Under the pieces are notes generated by a model. It saw only the letters and a list, made by a program, of their open reading frames with translations. It had not been told where the DNA came from and searched no databases. A program made the position numbers and the translations under genes. A stretch of DNA of 64,000 nt from positions 124,001 to 188,000 of the forward strand of contig NZ_QLMJ01000022.1 in NCBI RefSeq assembly GCF_003259845.1, read 5' to 3'. Each line of letters begins with the position of its first letter. The stretch's first letter is position 1. This document shows positions 51,262 to 59,398 of this stretch, piece after piece. The DNA is from Actinoplanes lutulentus. Lineage in GTDB: Bacteria > Actinomycetota > Actinomycetes > Mycobacteriales > Micromonosporaceae.

Positions 51262-52860
51262 TCAGTGCTTGAAGCTGTTGACCAGGGCGGACATGTCGTC
51301 GGCGAGCCGGGTCAGGCCGGCCGCCGTCTGCTGGGTGGTGCGGGCGGCCTCGGCGGTCGAGGCCGCCACCTGAGCCACCGAGGAGACCGTGCCGGCCACG
51401 CCGCTGCTGCTGCCGGCCGCCTCCGCGACGGTACGGCTCATCTCGCCGGTCGTCGCGGTCTGCTCCTCGACCGCTGAGGCGATCGTCGTGGTGTAGTCGC
51501 CGATCCGCTGGATGACGTCGCTGATCTCGTGGATGGCGCTGGCCGCGGCCTCGCTGGAGCCCTGGATCGCGCCGATCCGGGCGGTGATCTCCTCGGTCGC
51601 CTTGGCGGTCTGCTGGGCGAGTTCCTTGACCTCGCCGGCCACGACCGCGAAGCCCTTGCCGAGCTCGCCGGCGCGGGCCGCCTCGATCGTCGCGTTGAGA
51701 GCGAGCAGGTTGGTCTGCTCGGCGATGCTGGTGATCAGCCGGACCACGTCGCTGATCTCGGCGCTGGCCGCGCCCAGCTCGGCCACCTGCTCGTTCGTGC
51801 GGTTCGCGACAGCCAGGCCCTGCTGGGCCACCTCGGCGGCCTGCGCGGCGTTCGAGGCGATCTCGCTGATCGACGCGGACATCTGCTCCGCGCCGGCGGC
51901 GATCGACTGGACGCCGGAGCTGACCTCCTCGGACGAGGCGGTGGCGTCGCCGGCCCGCTGCGCCACGTCAGCGGCGTCGGCCTCGAGGCGAGTGCTGATC
52001 GTCGTCAGCTGCGCGGCCTCGCCGGAGAGCGCGACGGCGGCCTTGCCCATCTTTCCGCCGATCGTCTCGCGCAGGCAGGCGCTGGCGGCGTTGAGGGAGG
52101 CGGCCATCACCGCCAGCTCGTCGGTGGTGTGCACCGGGGCGGTGGCGGTCAGGTCGCCGTTCTCCAGTGCTTTCAGCGCGTCGGTGACTTCGTGAACCGG
52201 TCCGGCGATCCGCCTGGCCAGCACGAATCCGGCGACGGCCATCGCGAGCAGCAGCGCGCCGCAGCCGAGGACGATCACGGCCTGTGCCCTGGTCGCGGAA
52301 TCGCTGGCGGCCTGGTTGCGGCTTTGCAGCAGGGTCACCTCGGCGGCCTGCATGTCATCGAGGACGGTACGGATCTGGTCCATGACCGCCTTGCCGGAGC
52401 CGCCCAGCACCACTTTCAGGGCCGCCGGGAAGCCACCGGCCCCGCCGCGCAGGTCGATGGTCTCCTGGAGTTCGGCGAGCTTCGCCTCGATCAACGGTTG
52501 CAGCGTGTCGAGCCGTTCCTGCTGCTGCGCGTTGTCGGCGGTCAGCGAGCGCAGGGCCGTCTGCTCGGTGGCGAGGTCGGTCTTGGCCTGCGTGAACGGG
52601 TCGAGATAACTGTCCACGCCGGTGATCAGATAACCGCGCTGGCCGGTCTCGGCGTCCTTGAGGCTGCCGGAGAGCATCGCCATCTGCGCGAGCACCTGAT
52701 AGGTGTGATCCACTCGGTCGGCGGTGTCCTCCAGCGAGCTCACCGACCGGTACCCGGTGAAGCCGATGAGGACGAGGCCGAGGCCCGCGGCGACGAGGAC
52801 CGCCGAGATCTTGCGGCTCAGTGTCCAGCGCAGCGGCGGTGCCGTGGTGGAAGCGGTCAT
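51262..52860 (-). CDS. Methyl-accepting chemotaxis protein with CHASE3 sensor
   Basis: 532 residues from the ATG at 52860 with CAGGGG upstream. Two membrane helices (about residues 18-38 and 192-212) enclose an extracellular CHASE3 domain (TADRVDHTYQVLAQMAMLSGSLKDAETGQRGYLITG). HAMP (LARRIAGPVHEVTDALKALENGDLTA) follows, then the signalling domain with the conserved hairpin ITSIAEQTNLLALNATIEAARAGELGKGFAVVAGEVKELA, which contacts CheA/CheW. It implies flagellar chemotaxis, as in zoospores of Actinoplanes relatives; CheA, CheW and flagellar genes are not in this window. Ligands of CHASE3 are not known here. Confidence 0.95.
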   Translation of the reverse strand: MTASTTAPPLRWTLSRKISAVLVAAGLGLVLIGFTGYRSVSSLEDTADRVDHTYQVLAQMAMLSGSLKDAETGQRGYLITGVDSYLDPFTQAKTDLATEQTALRSLTADNAQQQERLDTLQPLIEAKLAELQETIDLRGGAGGFPAALKVVLGGSGKAVMDQIRTVLDDMQAAEVTLLQSRNQAASDSATRAQAVIVLGCGALLLAMAVAGFVLARRIAGPVHEVTDALKALENGDLTATAPVHTTDELAVMAASLNAASACLRETIGGKMGKAAVALSGEAAQLTTISTRLEADAADVAQRAGDATASSEEVSSGVQSIAAGAEQMSASISEIASNAAQAAEVAQQGLAVANRTNEQVAELGAASAEISDVVRLITSIAEQTNLLALNATIEAARAGELGKGFAVVAGEVKELAQQTAKATEEITARIGAIQGSSEAAASAIHEISDVIQRIGDYTTTIASAVEEQTATTGEMSRTVAEAAGSSSGVAGTVSSVAQVAASTAEAARTTQQTAAGLTRLADDMSALVNSFKH

Positions 52861-53083
52861 CGTTGACAGCCCCTGTCAGATCGCGGGCGGGATGCAGCCG
52901 ACCTCGTCCTCTTCGACGCGAGGATCGAACCTTTGAGCCCGGGGAAGGCATCTGGCCCACCAGGGTCATGATCGATGTGTCTTCGTAAGTTTCGGAGCCG
53001 CAGCTCAATGCGTTCGCCTGCGAACGACTCCTTGACGCCATAGATCGGCGGCTATATGTTGCGGGCGTCCTCGCGAAACATTC

Positions 53084-53096
53084 CCGAAACTTTCGG
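53084..53096. promoter_or_regulatory. CCGAAA-C-TTTCGG palindrome overlapping the GH115 ribosome site
   Basis: Perfect 13-bp palindrome (6-bp arms, central C) that ends within the GGAGG Shine-Dalgarno at 53095-53099. Related palindromes lie upstream of xylan-utilisation genes in streptomycetes. A looser half-related site CGTAAGTTTCGG is at 52984-52995. A LacI-family regulator is a likely ligand; its gene is not in the window. Confidence 0.65.
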
Positions 53097-53106
53097 AGGC
53101 GTACAC

Positions 53107-56082
53107 ATGCGAACCCGTCCCCTCGCTGTCCTCGCCGCCGTCGCGCTCGCCGCAACCACCGTCCCCGCGGTTGCGGCGCCGCAGGCAGCCGCCGTCCCTC
53201 GAACCGCCGGTTACATCGCCACCGAGCCCGGACCGGGCCGTTTCCCGCTCGTCGCGAAAGGCGCCGCCGCGCCGATCGTGGTCGACCCCGCAGACCATGC
53301 CGGCGTCACCCGGGTCGCCGCCGACCTGCGCTCCGACCTGGCCTCGGCCACCGGAATCACGCCGGGTCTGGGTGCTTCTGGCAAAAATCAAGACCAAATC
53401 ATCATCGGTACGCTCGGACGGAGCGCCATCGTCGATCGCCTGGTGAGAGCCGGCAAACTCGACGTCCGGGGCATCGCCGGAAAGTGGGAGACCTCGCTCC
53501 AGCAGGTCGTCGAGAACCCGCTGCCCGGCGTCCGGCGGGCATTCGTGATCGCCGGCAGCGACCAGCGCGGCACCATTTTCGGGGTCTACGACGTGTCGCG
53601 CCGCATCGGCGTCTCGCCGTGGCATTTCTGGGACGACGTGCCGGTCCCGCACGCCGACGCCCTTTACGCGCTTCCGGGCCGGCACACCCAGGGCACACCG
53701 AAGGTGAAGTACCGCGGGTTCTTCATCAACGACGAGAACCCGGCGACCGGAACCTGGGCGCCGAACTACTTCGGACCCGGGAAAGCACCGGGCTATTCCG
53801 GTGGGCTGAACGCCGGCTATTACGCCAAGGTATTCGAGACCATGCTGCGGCTGAAGGCCAATTATCTGTGGCCGGCCGTGTGGGGCAGGGCGTTCGCCGA
53901 GGACGACCCGGTCAACCACGAGACGGCGAGCCGGTACGGCGTGGTCATGGGCACCTCGCACGAGGCGCCGATGATGCGCGGCATCGAGGAGTGGAACCGG
54001 CACGCGAAAGCGGCGGTCCGCGACGCGAACGGCACCGTCGTCACCCCGGGCAGCGACCCGTACGGCGGCACCGGCGAATGGAGTTTCCGCCGCAACCGGG
54101 ACGCGATCGTCGCGTATTGGCGTGACGGCGCCCGCCGGATGAAGGAGGAGGGCTTCGAGGGCGTCATCACGCTGGGAATGCGTGGCAACGGCGACGTCAG
54201 CCTGCCCGACGGCGACGGCATCGACCTGATGAGTTCCATCATCGACACCCAGCGCGCCATTCTCGCCGAATTCGGGCTGACCTCGGCGCCGCAGGTGCAG
54301 ACCCTCTACAAAGAGGTGCAGCGCTACTGGGTGTCCGGTTACCAGCCGCCTGCAGACGTCACCGTTGTCTTCTGCGACGACAACTGGGGCAACATGCGCA
54401 AGCTCCCGCACGCCGGTCTGCCGCAGCGCAGCGGAGGGTACGGGCTGTACTACCACTTCGATTACGTCGGTGAGGGCCGCAACTACAAGTGGGCCGACAC
54501 CACGAATCTGGTCAATGCGTGGGAGCAGCTGCACCTGTCGTACTCCAAAGGCGTCGACCGGCTCTGGGTGGTAAACGTCGGCGACCTGAAGAACGAGGAG
54601 CTGCCCACCCAGTTCTTCCTGGACTACGCGTGGAACCCGGACGCGATGCCGCTGTCCCGGATCGGCGAGTGGGAACGGCAGTACGCCGCGGAGAACTTCG
54701 GCCCACAACTCGCGCCGGCCATCGCCGAAGTCCTTTCCGAGTACGGCCGGCTGCAATCGCGTCGCAAACCCGAACTGCTGAACCGCCGGATCACCGGGGA
54801 CGCGGCGAACGTGGTCTACAACGACCAGGAGAACCCGTACACACCCGCCGAGATGGACCGGGTCGTCGCCGAATGGCAGGCACTCGCCGCGGCGGCTGAT
54901 CGGATCAGGCGTCGCGTTCCGGCCGCCGCCCAGGACGCCTATTTCCAGCTCGTCGACTATCAGGTGCAGGCCAGCGCCAATCTGTACGAGCTACGCCGCG
55001 CCCAATTCGCCAACATTCGCTATGCCGAGCAGGGCCGGGCCGCCACGAACGGCCTGGCCGCCGAGGCGGAGGCCCGGTTCGCCGAGGACCAGGCGCTCAG
55101 CGACCGCTACAACAGCGGTATCGCCGGCGGGAAGTGGGCGGGCTGGCAGACCCAGCCGAAGATCGGGTACGGGAACGCGGCGCGATACAACAACGCCTCG
55201 TGGCAGCAGCCGCAGACCGACAATCATGTGGCGTTGCCCGACGAGATCTATCCGTACCTGAAGCGCATCGAGGTGCCGGCGGCCGCGGCCATGGGTGTCG
55301 ACGCCGCACTGCCGGAGCTCAGCCCGTGGCAGGTGGGACGGCAGCGGTACTTCGAGATCTACAACAAAGGGACCACCGCTTTTGATTACCGGATCAGCAC
55401 GGGCGTGCCGTGGCTGACGGTGACCCCGGCGGTCGGCCGGGTGGACGAGCAGGTCCGGGTGGCGGTGACCGTCGACTGGCGGCGGGCTCCGGGCGGGCTG
55501 ACGACCGTACCCATCATGATCAAAGGGCCGGGAGGCACGCAGAGCGTGCGCGTCGCGGTGCGTAACCCCGCGCTCAGGCCGCAGGGTTTCGCCGAGGCGG
55601 GCGGGCACGTGACGGTCGACGCGGATCACTACGACCGTCGGTCGGGAAACTGGCGACTGCTTCCGAACATCGGCAAGGTCGGCAACGGGATGGCCGCGGT
55701 CACCGGCGGCAGCCGTCTCGAATATCGGCTGACGCTGACCACCACCGGACCCGTGAAGATCGCCGCACACCTGTCGCCGCGCAACAACGTGCTGCCCACG
55801 AGCGGTCTGCGGTACGCGGTATCGCTCGACGGTGAGGCGCCGCAGACCGTCGACGTGATCGCCGCGACCGGCGCCGACGACACCACGATGAACCGGCAGT
55901 GGGCCCGCAACACCTCGGACAACGTCAATGTCACCACCACTACGCACGTGGTGCGGAGTCCGGGAGTGCACACCCTGACATTCGAGGCCGTCGATCCAAC
56001 AGTGATCCTGCAACGGCTCGTCGTCGACACGGGCGGCGTCGAGTACAGCTACCTCGGGCCCGTCGAGAGCCGGAGGTTCTGA
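53107..56082 (+). CDS. GH115 xylan alpha-1,2-glucuronidase
   Basis: 991 residues from the ATG at 53107, preferred over an upstream ATG (53056) because of GGAGG at 53095-53099 and a signal peptide just after it (LAVLAAVALAATTVPAVAA). It removes 4-O-methyl-glucuronic acid from internal and terminal xylan side chains, outside the cell. GH115 sequence marks include RGTIFGVYDVSRRIGVSPWHFWDDVPVP, KVKYRGFFINDENPATGTWAPNYFGPG, RLKANYLWPAVWGRAFAEDD, YGVVMGTSHEAPMMRG, GVITLGMRGNGDVSLPDG and VVFCDDNWGNMRKLPHAG. The C-terminal third is a beta-rich domain (PWQVGRQRYFEIYNKGTTAFDYRIS). An SGNH esterase follows one base downstream, so the two act together on decorated xylan. Confidence 0.95.
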   Translation: MRTRPLAVLAAVALAATTVPAVAAPQAAAVPRTAGYIATEPGPGRFPLVAKGAAAPIVVDPADHAGVTRVAADLRSDLASATGITPGLGASGKNQDQIIIGTLGRSAIVDRLVRAGKLDVRGIAGKWETSLQQVVENPLPGVRRAFVIAGSDQRGTIFGVYDVSRRIGVSPWHFWDDVPVPHADALYALPGRHTQGTPKVKYRGFFINDENPATGTWAPNYFGPGKAPGYSGGLNAGYYAKVFETMLRLKANYLWPAVWGRAFAEDDPVNHETASRYGVVMGTSHEAPMMRGIEEWNRHAKAAVRDANGTVVTPGSDPYGGTGEWSFRRNRDAIVAYWRDGARRMKEEGFEGVITLGMRGNGDVSLPDGDGIDLMSSIIDTQRAILAEFGLTSAPQVQTLYKEVQRYWVSGYQPPADVTVVFCDDNWGNMRKLPHAGLPQRSGGYGLYYHFDYVGEGRNYKWADTTNLVNAWEQLHLSYSKGVDRLWVVNVGDLKNEELPTQFFLDYAWNPDAMPLSRIGEWERQYAAENFGPQLAPAIAEVLSEYGRLQSRRKPELLNRRITGDAANVVYNDQENPYTPAEMDRVVAEWQALAAAADRIRRRVPAAAQDAYFQLVDYQVQASANLYELRRAQFANIRYAEQGRAATNGLAAEAEARFAEDQALSDRYNSGIAGGKWAGWQTQPKIGYGNAARYNNASWQQPQTDNHVALPDEIYPYLKRIEVPAAAAMGVDAALPELSPWQVGRQRYFEIYNKGTTAFDYRISTGVPWLTVTPAVGRVDEQVRVAVTVDWRRAPGGLTTVPIMIKGPGGTQSVRVAVRNPALRPQGFAEAGGHVTVDADHYDRRSGNWRLLPNIGKVGNGMAAVTGGSRLEYRLTLTTTGPVKIAAHLSPRNNVLPTSGLRYAVSLDGEAPQTVDVIAATGADDTTMNRQWARNTSDNVNVTTTTHVVRSPGVHTLTFEAVDPTVILQRLVVDTGGVEYSYLGPVESRRF

Positions 56083-56083
56083 G

Positions 56084-57304
56084 ATGCGCCGCCGCACTCT
56101 GCTCACGTCGACCGGCGCCGCCGCCTCGACGGTTCTGGTCAGCCGCGGAATGCCCGGACCGCTGCCGCGCTGGGCGCACACGTGGACCGCGATGCCGCAG
56201 CTCACCGAGCCGCACAACATGCCGCCGGCGCCGTTCGCCGCCTTGACCGATACCACAGTGCGGCAGACGATCCGGATCACCGCCGGCGGCCGCAAGCTGC
56301 GGGTTCGTTTCTCGAACGCGTTCGGCGGCGCGGACATGCCGATCACCGCGGCGGCGGTGGCGTTGCCTGTCGACGGCCGGGCCGGTGTTTCCGCGATCCG
56401 GCCCGGCAGCACCCGGCCGCTGACGTTCGGCGGCCGGCCGTCGGTGGTGATACCGGTCGGCGCGCAGATCGTCTCCGACCCGGTCGACCTGCCGCTGCTC
56501 GCCGGGGCCAACCTGACCATCTCGCTGTATTCAGCGCCGGGGATCGCGAGCACCGCGTTGACCTCACACCCCGGTTCCCGCACGACGTCCTGGCTGGTCA
56601 ACGGCGACCAGCACGGTGCTGCTGATCTGACCGGCGCTGTCTCTGCCGACCACTGGTACCTGATCAGCGGCGTCGAGGTCCTCGCCGCTGTCTCCGGTCT
56701 GGTCCTCGTCGGCGACTCGCTCACCGACGGGCGCGGCTCGACAACCAACGGCAACGATCGATGGCCGGACCAGCTGTTCGCCCGGCTCCGCGATCCGGAC
56801 CTGGCGATCCTGAACCAGGCCGCCGGCGGCAACCGCGTCCTGCGCGACGGCCTCGGCCCCAACGCCCTGGCCCGCCTGGACCGCGACGTGCTCGCTCTCT
56901 CCGGCGCCCGGACCCTGCTGATATTCGAGGGCGTCAACGACATCGGCGTCGCCCCGGCGACCGATTCCGATCAGCATCAGGTGGTAGCGGACCTGATCGG
57001 GGCGTACCGGCAGATCGTGATGCGCGCCCAAGCCTGTGCCCTGCGAGTGCTGGGAGCGACTGTGACCCCGTTCGGCGGCAACATTTACGACGATGTGGAA
57101 GGCCTGCGGGAACGCTCCCGCCAGGCGGTCAACGCGGCCATCCGCGCCGGCCTGTTCGACGGGGTCGTGGACTTCGACGCGGCCGTCCGCGATCCGGCGG
57201 CGCCCCGGCAGCTGGCCGCCGCCTACGACGTAGGTGACCACCTGCATCTCAACCCCGCGGGCTATGGAGCTTTGGCCGCGGCGGTGCCGCGCCGGCTGCT
57301 TTAG
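56084..57304 (+). CDS. Tat-exported SGNH/GDSL hydrolase
   Basis: 406 residues. The ATG at 56084 lies one base after the GH115 stop, with GGAGG inside the end of that gene, so they are translationally coupled. The N terminus RRRTLLTSTGAAASTVLVSRG is a Tat signal. SGNH blocks: GDSLTDGRG (Ser nucleophile), GGNRVLRDG, GVNDIGV (Asn) and DHLHLNPAGY (Asp-His pair). An N-terminal beta-rich part (residues 30-200) precedes the hydrolase. Within a xylan operon it may remove acetyl or hydroxycinnamoyl groups, perhaps acting with the glucuronidase; that specificity is inference from context. Confidence 0.92.
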   Translation: MRRRTLLTSTGAAASTVLVSRGMPGPLPRWAHTWTAMPQLTEPHNMPPAPFAALTDTTVRQTIRITAGGRKLRVRFSNAFGGADMPITAAAVALPVDGRAGVSAIRPGSTRPLTFGGRPSVVIPVGAQIVSDPVDLPLLAGANLTISLYSAPGIASTALTSHPGSRTTSWLVNGDQHGAADLTGAVSADHWYLISGVEVLAAVSGLVLVGDSLTDGRGSTTNGNDRWPDQLFARLRDPDLAILNQAAGGNRVLRDGLGPNALARLDRDVLALSGARTLLIFEGVNDIGVAPATDSDQHQVVADLIGAYRQIVMRAQACALRVLGATVTPFGGNIYDDVEGLRERSRQAVNAAIRAGLFDGVVDFDAAVRDPAAPRQLAAAYDVGDHLHLNPAGYGALAAAVPRRLL

Positions 57305-57319
57305 ACCAATCCGAGGGTA

Positions 57320-57363
57320 CGGATGACGCCCGGCGCTCCCACCGTCGTGCCGGGCGTCATCCG
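57320..57363 (+). terminator. Terminator hairpin after the SGNH esterase
   Basis: CGGATGACGCCCGGC (57320-57334) pairs perfectly with GCCGGGCGTCATCCG (57349-57363), 15 bp with a 14-base loop, 15 bases after the esterase stop. It has no T-run, common for actinomycete terminators. Confidence 0.75.
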
Positions 57364-57417
57364 GTGTGTTCGTGGTACTTGACCAGGCTGAGGAGTTCGT
57401 CGGCGTCGGGTGTGACG

Positions 57418-57447
57418 GTTCTCGTTCTCGTTCTCGTTCTCGGTCTC
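57418..57447. repeat. Five tandem hexamers GTTCTC
   Basis: Four perfect GTTCTC units at 57418-57441 and one variant (GGTCTC) at 57442-57447. Confidence 0.8.
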
Positions 57448-57478
57448 GGGCGTGACGGTTCGTGGGCGCGGGAGTTCG

Positions 57479-57572
57479 TCGGGCGTGGTGTTGCCGGTCG
57501 TGGTGTTGGCGGGCGGCGGAGTTTGTCGGTCGTGGTGTTGCCGGTCGTGGTGTTGGCGGGCGTGGTGTTGGC
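57479..57572. repeat. 15-bp minisatellite (CGGTCGTGGTGTTGN)
   Basis: About six units of a 15-bp motif, such as CGGTCGTGGTGTTGC and CGGTCGTGGTGTTGG, in imperfect succession, with one longer unit carrying GGCGGCGGAGTTTG. Confidence 0.75.
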
Positions 57573-57675
57573 AGGGGTGCAGTTCGTCGGGTTCGGGGTT
57601 TCTTGCGCTTTGATGTCGTCGGGCTTCGGGGGCTGGTCCGCAACCGCTCATGTTCGGTGGTGACATGATCATTTG

Positions 57676-58194
57676 ATGGCGGAAGCGTTGGAGGAACGGT
57701 TGGCGCGTGCTGTCCGGCTGCGCGAGGGCGGCGATCCGGGTCGGGCTCGTGAACTGCTGCTGGATCTACGCGGCGAATACCCGTCCGATGCCCGCGTCGC
57801 GTATCAGACGGCCTGGGCACATGACGTTCTCGGGCTGGAAGCGGAAGCCGTTCCGCATTACCGGGCGGCGATCGCTGGGGATCTGTCCGGCGAGGAGATG
57901 CGGGAGGCGTTGCTCGGATTGGGCAGCACCCTGCGGGCACTCGGGCGTGACGAGGAGGCCGGCCGGGTGTTCGAACAAGGCGTCCAGTTGTTTCCCGACT
58001 TCCGCCCGCTGCGAGTGTTCCGAGCGTTGCTGCGGTACAACACGGGCGAAAATCGGGAGGCGGTAGCAGACTTGCTGCGACTTCTCGTCGAGACGACCGC
58101 CGACCCGGAGATCCAGCGGTATCAGCGAGCGGTCACGGCATATGCCGAAGACCTGGACCGAAGCTGGCTCGACGGAACAACGGTCGACACGTGA
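57676..58194 (+). CDS. Tetratricopeptide-repeat protein
   Basis: 172 residues from the ATG at 57676, which begins AEALEERLARAVRLREGGDPGRARELLLDLRGEYPSDARVAYQTAWAHDVLGLEAEAVPHYRAAIA. Three to four TPR-like helical pairs are visible (ALLGLGSTLRALGRDEEAGRVFEQGVQLFPDFRPLRVFRALLRYNTGENREAVADLLRLLVETT). This short TPR family is common in actinomycetes and is of unknown function, probably a protein-interaction scaffold. The ribosome site is weak. It stands between two tandem-repeat zones. Confidence 0.85.
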   Translation: MAEALEERLARAVRLREGGDPGRARELLLDLRGEYPSDARVAYQTAWAHDVLGLEAEAVPHYRAAIAGDLSGEEMREALLGLGSTLRALGRDEEAGRVFEQGVQLFPDFRPLRVFRALLRYNTGENREAVADLLRLLVETTADPEIQRYQRAVTAYAEDLDRSWLDGTTVDT

Positions 58195-58224
58195 TTCCGC
58201 TTCCGCCGAGCGCGGGTTGACGAG

Positions 58225-58276
58225 TCAACGCGACGTCCACGGTCAACGCGACGTCCACGGTCCACGCGACGTCCAC
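58225..58276. repeat. Three tandem 18-bp units
   Basis: TCAACGCGACGTCCACGG occurs at 58225-58242 and 58243-58260, followed by TCCACGCGACGTCCAC (58261-58276). Confidence 0.85.
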
Positions 58277-58290
58277 ATCAGTCGGAGTTA

Positions 58291-58338
58291 TGTTGATGTG
58301 AGTTGACTTGATTGGCGTCCAGTCAACTCACATCAACA
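58291..58338. repeat. Perfect 18-bp inverted repeat
   Basis: TGTTGATGTGAGTTGACT (58291-58308) pairs without mismatch with 58321-58338 around a 12-base loop. AT content is much higher than in the neighbourhood. It may be an operator, a transcription-stopping hairpin for the TPR gene, or a remnant of a mobile element end. Confidence 0.85.
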
Positions 58339-58546
58339 CGATAGGACGACACACGATAGAGTGTGGTGCTCCTGTACACGCACGATGCAACAACTAGCCG
58401 GCGACGCCGGTAGGAAGGACGGATCGATACGGTGCTCGCGCGCCGCCTCTTCATGCACTGGCACATCGCGTAATTCGCCATGCCCAGAAATGGGTTGTCA
58501 GTGCTTCTCGCCCCACACGGGCGAGCCTCGAAGAGGAGATCCATCC

Positions 58547-59074
58547 GTGTATCGCCGTGTTCCCGGCTCTACTACGCCTGCCCTGCTGAAGCCGGAGCAG
58601 ATTCGCTACATCCATCGTGTCCTTCGCCGTCAGACTCACCCCGCCGCAGTTGGAACCCTGTGCCGGTGCGGCGGCTGCCTCGCCGTTCTGATCGAGTTGG
58701 CGGACGCGATGAACACCACGCCCGCACGAATCCGTGAACTGGTCGCCGCTTCCCAGACGTCGGCTGTCACCCAGACGTCGGCTGTCACCCAGACGTTGGC
58801 TGTCACCCAGACGTTGGCTGTCACCCAGGCAACGGTTGGCACCCAGGCAACGGTTGGCACCCAGGCACCAGCCGTCGCTCAAGCGTCGGCCGTCACTCAG
58901 ACGCCTGCGGTCACTGATACGTCGGCCGTCGCTCAGGCGTCGGGCGGCAACCGGGCGCCGCGGCCACGCCGGCCTCTGCACACCTCGGTCGGGGTTGCCG
59001 CCACGATCCGGGTGGGCGGACAGACTCTTGGGTCGGTGGAGGGCCTGCTCCGGCTCGCCGCCCGCACCTCTTAG
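58547..59074 (+). CDS. Hypothetical protein with an internal array of hexapeptide repeats
   Basis: 175 residues from a GTG at 58547; GAGGAG lies ten bases upstream, and the frame further 5' is cysteine-rich and unlikely to be coding. Residues about 1-68 are conserved in style (YRRVPGSTTPALLKPEQIRYIHRVL; GTLCRCGGCLAVLIELADAMNTTPARIREL), with a Cys-x-Cys-x-x-Cys group that might bind metal. Residues about 69-135 are eleven 18-bp units coding TQTSAV-like hexapeptides. The C-terminal ~35 residues (HTSVGVAATIRVGGQTLGSVEGLLRLAAR) look folded. I do not recognise a family; the layout suggests two small domains on a variable-length spacer. Confidence 0.65.
   Translation: MYRRVPGSTTPALLKPEQIRYIHRVLRRQTHPAAVGTLCRCGGCLAVLIELADAMNTTPARIRELVAASQTSAVTQTSAVTQTLAVTQTLAVTQATVGTQATVGTQAPAVAQASAVTQTPAVTDTSAVAQASGGNRAPRPRRPLHTSVGVAATIRVGGQTLGSVEGLLRLAARTS
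58751..58946 (+). repeat. Eleven 18-bp coding repeats (hexapeptide TQTSAV family)
   Basis: Units such as GTCACCCAGACGTCGGCT. Neighbouring units are paired: units 1-2, 3-4 and 5-6 are nearly identical within each pair but differ between pairs, the mark of recent doubling by slippage. The period is a multiple of three, so the frame is kept. Confidence 0.85.
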
Positions 59075-59398
59075 CCGCTGCGGCCGTCACCGATTGGCCG
59101 TCACTACTTTGCCGTCACCATTCGGCCGGCGGTGACGGCCGCAGCACCGAATCGTGTCGTTGATCGTGCGATTCGGCACTCTCGCTGGATCGCGCGGACC
59201 GGCACTCTCGCTGGATCGTGCGATCCGGCACTCTCGCTGGATCGTGCGTCTCGGCACTCTCGCTGGATCGTGCGATCCGGCACTCTCGCGCTGGACCGTG
59301 CGATTCGGCTCTCGCTGGATCGTGTGACTCGGCCCTTGCTGGATCACGCGACCCGGCCCTCTGCGCCGGCGCTGCCACTCGGCGGGCAAACTGGACGG
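59075..59398. other. Gene-free leader zone with a 26-bp repeat array before the CoaD-like gene
   Basis: The first ~85 bases contain short TTGGCCGTCAC/GCCGTCAC repetitions (GCCGTCAC at 59085, 59097 and 59111). The rest is a 26-bp array (59162-59365). No gene seen. Confidence 0.6.
59162..59365. repeat. Eight tandem ~26-bp units
   Basis: Unit begins GATCGTGCGATCCGGCACTC and ends TCGCTG. Units 1-4 are exactly 26 bp, unit 5 is 28 bp and units 6-8 are 24 bp, with rising divergence toward the 3' end. The period is not a multiple of three, so the array is not coding. CGATCC and GGATCG in neighbouring units can pair, so the transcript could form a row of small hairpins. Confidence 0.85.

Larger units (their letters stand above)
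57305..57675. other. Gene-free stretch with a terminator and two tandem repeat arrays
   Basis: Holds the hairpin at 57320-57363, a hexamer array and a 15-bp minisatellite (separate entries). Open frames on both strands here are repeat-coded and not convincing as genes. Confidence 0.6.
58195..58546. other. Gene-free stretch with tandem repeat, 18-bp dyad and leader hairpin
   Basis: Contains three 18-bp direct units, a perfect 18-bp inverted repeat, and further 3' a 7-bp hairpin (58507-58513 with 58519-58525) just before the ribosome site of the next gene. The remaining bases show nothing I can name. Confidence 0.6.

Noticed and set aside
57301..57672. Minus-strand frame with DRQHHDRQ and ENENENENR repeats
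   Set aside because: Translates a minisatellite and a hexamer array; one strand's repeat gives periodic peptides in any frame. No start signal or domain.
58361..58546. Possible riboswitch in the leader of the hexapeptide-repeat gene
   Set aside because: CACGCAC and CCGGTAGG stretches recall c-di-GMP riboswitch pieces, but the conserved core (such as GGGACGCAAAG) is absent.
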